Below, in pieces: positions 29,501 to 39,100 of a stretch of 64,000 bases of DNA (positions are counted from its first letter, which is position 1; every line of letters starts with the position of its first letter). The translations under genes were made by a program, and so were the position numbers. Location: the NCBI RefSeq assembly GCF_000482505.1, contig NZ_AXVL01000006.1, forward strand, positions 92,641 to 156,640, in the 5' to 3' direction. This DNA is from Leptotrichia trevisanii DSM 22070. Its GTDB lineage: Bacteria; Fusobacteriota; Fusobacteriia; Fusobacteriales; Leptotrichiaceae. The notes beneath the pieces are model-generated. The model was not told the DNA's origin, ran no database searches, and was given only the letters and a program-made list of their open reading frames with translations.

Positions 29501-29896
29501 ATTCAAAAAATATTCACAACTTTCAACAAAAACTTCTTTATTCCTCATTTCTAAATTATTTTCAAAATCCTCTTTTACAAAATCCTCTGAAAAGTTTAAC
29601 ATTTTAAATATTTTATATTTTAATGGAAAATTTGAAAACTGATAACTCAGCTCACCAGGAAAATTATTGTACATGTATTGAAAATATTTTAACAATACTT
29701 CCCCCGCTTCACTTTCAAAAAATTCATCTTTTTCCATAAAATCTTCCATTTTAAAATTATTAACAAATTTCAAATCTTTTTTATTAATATCTAAAAAATT
29801 ATCTATCTCCCCATTTAAAAACTTTTTAATCCTGTTGCGGTGGGACTCTTCCCCTACTTCACCAACAAGGTTTCCAATCACCTCATTTTTCGTCAT
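26522..29896 (-). CDS. Large DUF4132-domain protein, function unknown
   Basis: A 1124-residue protein without signal peptide or clear membrane segment, so cytoplasmic. The C-terminal region, from about residue 800 to 1000, fits the DUF4132 domain of the E. coli YehI/MolR group: LVPDFGFGQDRIRIFDYG, LPKASKKFNDVE, FIHNPVMQAFAIQLIWKE, and CLLYFPESSEEEQKLWE. The first 700 residues are helical, Lys/Asn/Phe-rich, with HEAT-like segments but no motif I recognise. The family has a loosely suggested link to metal or stress responses; I claim no function. It lies 75 bases upstream of the low-complexity gene, between two autotransporters, and was perhaps inserted as a unit with the three genes downstream. 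Confidence 0.72.
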   Translation of the reverse strand: MTKNEVIGNLVGEVGEESHRNRIKKFLNGEIDNFLDINKKDLKFVNNFKMEDFMEKDEFFESEAGEVLLKYFQYMYNNFPGELSYQFSNFPLKYKIFKMLNFSEDFVKEDFENNLEMRNKEVFVESCEYFLNYFKNLADGYVQNYRRYCNNRLLKIGILIIIRNIDKKNSEEIEKLENIFINYIKNKINKYDINKIFEKYLDKGNFRKYFEDVEELCLEKSRKYIEKVFFGVLKKNTDMSIIISEGIELFIMFSEIEFSSTNNNYYYRNKIFDNLKKFFKKYSFSHGQKLYMLVNYGTNVIFYNFDYSKKMYDLFLDTIKENVANTKAFLKDSLKGNKVVYLFLLHFLIKYNLINEKEKSKFIIKAENMLIGDLKKLFKAKVWRWKPREFKNLEFLEKSNINWENIQVQCLRNKSEKVVICKDKIIFSLLKYSETYKKIFQFFVNGVKKIELFEDIIEWYNVIYDTNDLKLILDEMWNYNLSINFINEKYFEYIAKTNFDDENNKIWMEFLHKHEKELYASFENNVESAESVEKYVEILYLKNNNFDYFKLPKLLLKADKQTGQQIEKILREKAEIREEVEKLLEREFTPASQVAKNLIRYWDNVEAQQELKNLTDPKEIFEYSENICLEKHEENAIFSNLVDYGMVRIRKSEEKVPEKLMKFYISEYILAKDIKLIEVCNKIEQIVDKSDLKNFIAKIFEKWKEQRFNPKYKNIFIPLIMTANMKQVHDMINIVDVLVSEYNKVAVAAYGIRVLALRSETREIGILVKGFFNNYKDKRIKMAAEQSLDMIAQNSEIARDELDDILVPDFGFGQDRIRIFDYGERKIKAKLDVMSMPVKITAYDENEKILKGLPKASKKFNDVESIVEEYRREIKHIKKLLKEITVSQTDNLLNALFLDRKWQVKKWIETFIHNPVMQAFAIQLIWKETDENGKLIKTFRYTEDGIFKTAQNQECQLNENSFICLLYFPESSEEEQKLWEKNLENDKIKQPINQINIPVYKITEKNQEKIEILDYNKKEFLVNKMRKKAEKLGFKISYGNDELGYGSYYYDKKTNISIMILTNSFFPGEYTKTLQIEKILFLKDSTSIQLEKSSKNHNAKFLKLKEVPERILSLACFMAEILIN

Positions 29897-30052
29897 TTAG
29901 ATACCTCCATTTATTTAAAAAATACTTTATAATTTTTATTTATTTTTTTAATAATTCAATCTGTTAAATTTATTATAAAAAAACTTTTATTATATTATAC
30001 ACCATTTTTAATTTTTTTTCATTAACATTTTTTTAAAAATTATATAAATAAA

Positions 30053-30090
30053 AAGAAAGAGTTATATCATTTATTTTGAAATAACTCTCT
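30053..30090 (-). terminator. Predicted terminator after the second autotransporter
   Basis: On the minus strand AGAGTTAT and ATAACTCT (30081-30088 and 30058-30065) form an 8-bp perfect stem followed by TTTCTTTTT. It lies about 70 bases past the stop codon. Confidence 0.65.
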
Positions 30091-30156
30091 CTCATATAAA
30101 TATATTTTTTTATTTATCAGTTTATGAATAATAGTTAAGATTAAAACAGAATAAAA

Positions 30157-33100
30157 TTAGTAAATTACTCTAAATCCGATTCCACCTCTTACATTTTCAC
30201 CTTTTGTATCATAACCTGCATTTACTGTTACACCAAATCTTGTGTTTTCAATTCCAAGGTTCAAGTCAGCTTTTCCGTTTCCTCGTCTGTCATCCTTTTC
30301 ACCTCTTATATCAAACCATCCAGCTGTTGTATAACGAACTCTTCCCTGATTGTTTACATCTCCAACTTTTCCCAGTTCATTTTCATAAGCAAGTCCCAAT
30401 TTAGCAACAAAAGTTGTTCTTACTGCCATTGGCTGTTGATATTTGAATTCTATTCCAACTTCAGGTTTTATTGAATAATAGTCATTTGCTTTTACTTCCA
30501 GACGCATTTGCCCAGTATTTTCTTTTATTCCATCAAATTTTCCATATTCAAATTTTAGGCTTCCATATGGCGAAATACTTGTTCTTTCACTTGTTCTAAT
30601 ATTTTTTCTAAGTTCATTTTTTAATCCAAATCCATATGAACGGTATTCAGATTTTGCTTCAAATATATCATCAACAACAAGGAATTTTCTCTTCATTTCA
30701 CCAGTTCCTACAAATCCTTCCGCTGAAACAGTCCAGTTCAAGTTGTTATTATGATCTTTTCCAAGCGGCATTGATTTAAATATACCTGCTTTTACAATAT
30801 TCTGATCTTCTTTAGATCTACCTATATCGCTAAAGTCAAATCTATTTCTTACTGCCCCTGCATACCATCCTGTCGATTCTCCAAGTTTAACAGTTTCATT
30901 TTCATTCAAATATGCAAATCCGTAGGCTTTATTTTTATAATCAATGATTCCAGCTGTATCTGTCTTATATTCGCCTTTCATTCCAAACGCTTTTATTTTA
31001 TTTGAATTTTTTGATTTTGTATCCCATTCATTTCTTAAGTATCCAAATTCTTTATTTAATAAATTACCTGTTTCAAAGATTCTTTGCTGTACATTCCCAT
31101 ACTGGTGTCCCATCATTTCGTCAATTGCTTGAGCCAATAATGCTTCTTCGCTATTTCCGATTGTATTTAATTTATTAAATAATTCTTTTTCCCTCGAATC
31201 CAGGCTGTTGACATCATATCTCTGTTCCAGCCCATCAGTAAAGTTATATTCATTTGTTTTTCTATCCACAAAGGCTGTATAAGGGATTTTTGTCATAAGT
31301 ACACGTGAAATTTGCTGTGTAGCTGGATCCACTTCAGGTGTTGCTATCCAAGTTAATGAAGCTGAATACGGAGTAAAGTTAAATATTCCAGAATTTATCT
31401 GATTTAAGAACGGCTGCAGTATTTTTTTACCAATAATTACATTTTTAGAATTTGTAAGTACCGAAAATTCTGTTCCGATTAATAAATCACTGTTAATTCC
31501 AAGAGAATTTGCCCCATTTATGTTAATTGGACGTGTTCTTCCCAATGTATCCACATACACTCCAAAGTTTGAGAAAGCATAGTTTGTCTGAGGAGTAGTA
31601 TAATCTAGTGTTTGAACTTGGCTATCATTCAATGTTACACCATTTTTCTGAATTGCAAGCCGTCCATTTGGCAATTGAACAATTCCTACTCCACCGACAG
31701 TTTTACTTGGATCTGTTGGTGCATAATAATCTTTTGCTCCATTTCCAGAGGTAATACTTCCAGCTCCAGAGTTCAATGCTGGTAACACATTTCCAGGAGT
31801 TGCATTAGCTGCTATTGGTAAATCTCCAGCTGTTCCTTGAGAATTTCCGTCATATCTTACTCCGTAAGATTTGGAACCATTTATGTTAATTTCTCCATAA
31901 TTTTTAATTATAGATTTATTGGTTGCAGTACCTTTTATCAGCACGCCATAACTGCTGTCCGCATCAATATTTATCTTTCCGTAATTTTCAAGCGTACTTC
32001 CATTTAATACGGCTACTCCCACAAGTCCCTGAACATTGCTATTTCCGTGATAAGAACCTGTTGTAGTAATATTTCCTCTATTTACAAATTTTGCTCCATT
32101 ATTTACAAATACTCCCATCATTGTCTGAATTTTATCAGAAGCTGTTGCTTTTGAAGCATCCAAATATATATTTCCAGAGTTTCTCAATGTTGTTCCCCTA
32201 TCATCTCCGTACATTCCAATGCTTAAATGTCCTGAAACATAAATATCTCTTTCATTTGAAATGCTTGCTCCGCCTACAGCTGCCATTCCGATTCCATAAA
32301 CAATGTTATTTGGATCAGATTTGTCAGTTTTCCCAACTTTTATTATTCCTTTATTTACAGCATTAGACGCCCCTGTTACAAAAATTCCCTGATTTCCGAT
32401 TCCTTGCGACAAGTCAATTGTTCCGTTATTTACAATATTTGCTCCATCTTTTCCATAGATTGCAATAATTTTTCCATTTGTTCCAGATGTAATTGTTGCA
32501 TTATTTATAACTTTTGAGGCTCCTTCTGTATAAATGAATGTTGCTTCTTTCCCTAAAGTTACATTTGATGAAGCTGAATTTGAATAAACATTTGTTTTAT
32601 TCATTCCTGGATTTGCCAAAATTACACCGTAAGATTTATCTCCAACAGTAAAGTTTGATGTCGTATCATTAATTGTAACTCCGCTTGTTCCATAAACTCC
32701 CACAGGCTCACTATTGGCACCTGTCGCCACATGATTTGCAACATTGACTGTTCCGCCCACATTAACATTTCCACCTTTTTTATACACACCGATAGCCTTG
32801 TCTACAACATTAATTACAGAACTTCCTGTAGTTTCCACATTTCCATTTTCACTAAGTGAATAAACTCCAAATGAAGCCTCTCCAACATTTATTGTTCCAC
32901 TGTTTTTGATATTAATTACTGATCCATTTTGTGCATAAATTCCGACAGTAGAATCATTTTTAACAGAAGTTGCAGTTCTATCCACATTTATTGTTCCACT
33001 GTTTTCAAATGTCTGATCCGATGTTCCTTCCAGATACGCCGCAATCGAACGTTTTCCAGTAATATCAATATTTCCGCTATTTACAATCGTCTTTGCCGCA

Positions 33101-36100
33101 CCTGATTTATTTTGTGAAAAAATTCCAACTGAATCATCATTAGAGAATTTCATATCAGCTTTGTTTGTGACATTTGAATTTATTGAAACAATTCCTTTTG
33201 CCTTATTAGATACACCTGTTATTTTCTTACCATCTATTGCAGCATTTGAATTATCCACATAAATTCCAGTAGAACCGTTATTTAGAGTCATATTATTCCA
33301 TCCGCCGAAAGTAGATGTTCCAGCCATATAAATTCCAGTTCCTTTTGAAGATACAACAATGTCATTATTATTCATTTGTGCCTTACTGTTAATAAGGTAT
33401 AACATTGGCTCAGAAGAAGTTGTCAATGTTCCAGCATTATTATAATTCAACACTGCATTATTTTCCAAGTATGCTAGACTTCCATTATTTGCAAAGTTGT
33501 AATTTCCACCATTTACAGTCAATGTCGAATCATTTCCATATAATGCAAATCCTTTATTTCCAACTGTTATATTTCCAGTAGTAGTCAAATTAGTTTTATT
33601 TTTTACAAATATTCCAACCGAAGTAGATTCAACACTACCACCAGAATTGAATGTAGAATCTCCAACCGTAATATTTCCACCATTTACAACTGTTGCATTT
33701 GAAGCATTTGTAGTTTCCGGCGCAATATAAATTCCTGCCGCTCCTTTTCCTAAAGTGATATTTCCTTCATTTACAACATTTATCACTTTACTGCTTGTAG
33801 CCGTATTTTTAGCATAAATTCCGACTGATTTGTCCTTACCGGCTATTTCCCCTTTATTTTCAACCTTATCATATCCAATTGAGTAAATGGCGGAAGATTC
33901 ATCTCCAATTGTTATTTTAGAATTTGCTGTTGTGGTAATTGTCCCTATATTTACAGTTCCTGCTGGAGCAGCACTATAAACTGGCGTTGTATTTTTATAA
34001 ATTCCATAAATTCCAGTTGATTTATTTCCTACAAGAATATCTTTCGAGTTAAGCCCTCTTGCTGAATCAAGGTACATCGCCGTACTTGTTTCGGCATTTG
34101 ACAAATCCAGTTTTCCTTTATTTTCAGCATCATATCCGGCAGTTCCAACCCAACTTAATGAAGGATTGCTGTTACCATCCGCCATAAGCCCGATGATATT
34201 CTTAGTTGCAGGTTTTGCCTCAACTGTAACTCCTGTTTGTAAAATAGCTTCTCCATTTATAACGTGTGAAAGTATATTTCCAGTATCCAGTGCATTTCCC
34301 GCTGCTACTGTCAAATTTTTTGAAGTTACGGAACTTCCTTCAGTAACCCGTGTTCTTTCCACAGAATGTCCGTTAGTAACCAATGTTCCACCGTTATCAT
34401 TAATAATGGCTCCCTTTTGCCCAAAAATACCTACTCCATCGCCACCAAATTCAATTTTTGCACCACTTTCAAAATTAATTGTCGCTTTAGTAGTAGCTAT
34501 CGCTCCAACTCCATTTTTTCCATTTAACTTAATGTCCGCACCACTGTCAATTGTTACAGTTGAAGCCTTCGTTCCATCACCGCCATTTCCAACATAAATA
34601 CCAGTTCCAGCAGTCCCATTAGCTCCAATGTTCATAGTTCCTGTATATTTTATATGGCTACTATTTTCAGCAAATAATCCAACCCCATTTGATCCTGTCG
34701 TAATAGCAGTCGATATTACTTTTGGAGTTCCAGAAGTCCCCTGTCCATCAGTATAAATTCCTATTGCATAAAAATCTTTTAATCCGCCTATTACAGAATC
34801 TCCGACTTTTATACCTCGGTTATAAGCTGAAATATCAGCAGTGGCACCTTTCATAAGAAGTCCGATTAATCCATTTCCATTCATTCCATTGACAGTATAA
34901 TCCAATTTAGAAGTATTTGCGTCTAAAATTCCACCATCAAGATAAATTCCGACTCCATAGCCTTTCACCTTACCGATATTTCCTCCATAAAGAGCTCCTG
35001 TATCAGCACTTCCTGTACCTTTCACATAATATGCAACCTGATTTTGAGATGCATTGTTCAAGTCGATTTCCCCTGTTGAAGTATCAGCTTTTGCAGTATC
35101 AGACAGATAAACAGCCACAGAAGAATCTGCGTTATTATTTAAGTTTATTTTCCCAACTTTCTGTATATCAGATTTTGGAGTATAAATTCCAACTGTATTT
35201 TTTGTATTTTGATTTATTGTTCCTTCATTTTTTACAACTGAATCTGTCAAACTTCCAGGATTTTTTGTAAACATCCCCGTAGAACGTTCAGATTCTATAT
35301 TAATTACACCATCCGCTGTATTTGTCAAACTAATTTTCTTCCCAGCCGCACTTGCTGAACCAAACATTCCAACTGAATTTTTAGAAGTTGATGTTAAATT
35401 TATAGTTCCTGAATTTTCTGCTTTCGCATCATCTTTTGAGAATATTCCTGTTGATTTTTCACCAGATAATTCGATAGTAGCATCTTTTGCGTTTACAACT
35501 GCTGTCCCATCATCTACACCGTACACTCCAATTACTGATTCTGCAGTTCCTTTTATCTCTTTTTTATTTGTTACTTTAGCTTTATCAGTTGCAAGCATTC
35601 CAGTACCTTTTTTACCTTTTACAGTAACAGTCCCTTTGTTTACACCTTCTGTAATTTTTGATGTCGCTGTATTTTTTCCAGTTGCATAAATTCCTATGCC
35701 GCTTTCACCAGTACCTGTAATTTCAATTTCTGCACCTGAATCATTTGTTATTAATGAACCATTTTTTCCATACATTCCAGTTGATTTTTTATTATTTACT
35801 ATTATTTTGTCTTTATTATTTGCAAGCGAGTTATCTGAAAGCATTCCAACTGATTCTTCTGAATTCACTTTAATTTCTTTTTCGTTATTTGAAACTAAAT
35901 TATCCCTGTTATTAGTTGCATTTGCCCCAAATATTCCAACTGACTGTTTCATGCTGACATCTATTTCATTTGTATTAGTTATTGTCAATTTCTTAGTTGT
36001 CGAATCATCAAGTTCTCCGTAAATTCCTGCACTTTGTACTTGTCCAGACGTTGCACTCAAAATAATTTTACCATTATTTACTATTGTATTATTTTCTGTT

Positions 36101-39100
36101 GCATCTTTTGTAAACTTACCATAAATTCCTGCTGAAGCTCCTTTATCCACAGTTATTTTACCCGCTGCTGCATTTGTAGTGTTACTATTTTCCAGATAAA
36201 TTCCAGCCGACTCCTGTTCTTTCATTTCTATATCTTTATTATTAGTCACTTCTGAACCAGATTTACCATAAATTCCTGCTGATTTTTTCCCGTTCATCGT
36301 AATTGTTCCGCTGTTGTCAACTGTACTTTTCACTGCTGAAATTCCAATTGATTCTTCCGAATTTACTGTTATTTTCCCAGTAGAACTATTTATAGCCTCT
36401 ATTTTATTCACACCATTATTAACATTATTTGAAGCAAATATTCCCACAGATTTCAAACTTCCAGCAGCAATATTTATTTCATCATTGTTTTGCAATGTCA
36501 ATTTATAATCTATACCACCTTCAGTTTCACCATACATTCCAACATTTCTCAAGTCGCTCTGAAGATTTATTTTCCCTTTGTTCAATATTGTATAATCTTT
36601 TGTTGCCGCTCTAATTATTGGTGTCGCATTTTTGGTTAATTTACTATACATTGCAGCTGATCCATTATCATTAGAGCCAGAACCTGTTACTGTTATCGTA
36701 ATAACTCCATTTGCTTCATTTACTGCTCCCGAATTTATTGCATACATTCCAGCCGAATTTTTATGTGAAATATTTATATTTTTATTATTAGTTATTTCAG
36801 AATCGTTAATTCCATACATTCCTGCTGAATTTCCATCTTTTACATTTATTACATTATCATTTTGTCCAATAGCATTATCTGTAAAAATTCCAACTGTACT
36901 TGCAACATTCAAATCAATTATACCAGTTGTAGCATTATTTACAGCTTTTCCTTTCGTATTTGCATTACCTTGAGCATTTTTTACAAACATTCCTGCTGAT
37001 TTTTCCTGCCCTACAGTTATTTTGTTCTGATTATCCAATGTTGTAATTCCAGCAGCTCCACTTCCAATTTCAGCATACATTCCTGCCGATTCTGATGAAG
37101 AAGGTGTAGCACTTCCTGGTTTCAATTCAATAGTTCCAGTATTTATAATATTACGGGTAACATTATCTGTAATTTTAGCAAAAATTCCTGCTGATTTGTT
37201 ACCTTCAACATTAATAGTTCCAGCATTTGAAGATGTTGAATTTTCTGCATAAATTCCTGCTGATTTGTCACCTTCCATTGTTACAGTTCCTGCATTGGAA
37301 AGCGTTGCCCCATTTTGTCCTAAAAGTCCTGCTGAAGCTCCGCCTTTTACTGTAATCGTACCAGTGCTTGTATTTGCCGCTTTACTATTATCCGCAAGTA
37401 TTCCCACTGAGGCTGAATCACTCTTTGTATTTTGAAGTAAAATATTTCCTGAATTTTCAATTTCGGATTCATTTTTTCCATAAATTCCTACTGATTTCTT
37501 TCCTGCAAGTTGTATCATTCCATTTGGTGTAGCATTGGTAACCTTAGCTTTTTCAGCCATTATTCCTATTACTCCCTCAACTACACCAGAAGTTATATTT
37601 CTTTCATTTGTTATTGTTAATGTTCCAGTAGCATTCTTCCCATAAATTCCTACAGAATTTGCCATTTCAACTTGTATTTCCTGCTGATTTGTTACACTTA
37701 AAGTACCACTGTCATTAGTTTGTGCATAAATTCCGACACCTTTAGTTTCAGTAGTCCCGCTCATTCCAATATTTATCGCTCCTTGATTTAACACACTGTT
37801 ACCGTTACTATTGTTAGAAACAGCATAAATTCCTGCTGAACTACCTTTTTTAGCAAGTATTGTTGCACCCGAGTTGTTTGTCACATTACTGTTATCAGCA
37901 TAAACTCCAGCTGAATCTGTTTCTTCTGTAGTTATCTTCCATTCATTTGTTATTGTTGAATTATTTTTCCCATAAATTCCTGCTGAATTTGTTCCATTTG
38001 TTGTTATTATCCCATCTGTTGTTATTGTACCTGTCTTTTTTTTGTTTTTCACTGTACTATTATCAGCAAATATTCCTACTGATTTATTTCCAGAAGTTGT
38101 TATCACATTATTATTTGTTAATGTTGAACTTGCTTTTCCATAAATTCCTACAGAGCTTTTATTAGCAGTTGTTATTGTACCTGTATTTGCAATAGTTGAA
38201 TTATTTAAATAAAAACCTACCGCTTCATCTTTTCCAGTTAATGCAAGGGTTCCAGCATTTGTTATTGTTGAATTTTTTAACCCTGAAACAGTCGTCTTCA
38301 AATTTGAAGTTATTGTTTTTCCTGTGTCAATTTTTGCAGTCCCTTTATTCATTACTAAAAATTGGGCACTGTCACTTAAATTACTATATTTAGTTGTAAT
38401 CGGAATATCTGTGTCTATGTTTAATTTTGAACCTTCATCTCCGTAAAGTATTGCACTGTTATCCCCCATTTTTGTAACAGTTATATTTTGTAATACTTCT
38501 TTTGTTCCTGCAAAAGTTGTTCCAGCTCCAGCATAAGCAAGTACAGCTCCATTGTCAAGACTTGCTTCTAACCCATTTACTACAAAAGTATCTTTTAGTT
38601 TATCAGGATTAGCAGAGTAAAGCCCTACAGTTTTAGGCCCCAAAGTCAGTTTAGCTCCACTATTAAATGTTGTTACAGAATTACCATCAGAATACACACC
38701 TATACCTGTTTTATCCGTAGAACCATTTACTTTAATCTCAGATGAAATAGTTCCTGTTGTTCCTGAGCCAATCGTATAAATACCAACGGCTCCTGCTCCT
38801 GCTGTTATCTTTTTACCACTTCCAGTATGTGTAAATTTTGAACCATCCTGAGCATATATTCCAACTGTTCCGGCTGTATTTACTGTTATATTCCCTGTAT
38901 TGTTGAATGTCAAAGTTTGTGTTGCTGTTGGAGTTGTTCCACTTCCTGTATTTTGTAAAACAACAGCATGGCTTTCTTCTCCAGTTGTTGTTATAGTTCC
39001 GCTATTTTCAAATTTACCTTTATTTCCATAAAATCCTAGTGAATTTTTAGCATTTACAGTTATATTTCCAGCATTTGAACCTTCTCCTTTAAGTAAAACA

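Noticed and set aside
34166-34597. 143-residue plus-strand ORF inside the giant autotransporter
   Set aside because: Antisense shadow of repeats with Pro/Phe/Ser bias expected from reading the repeats backwards.
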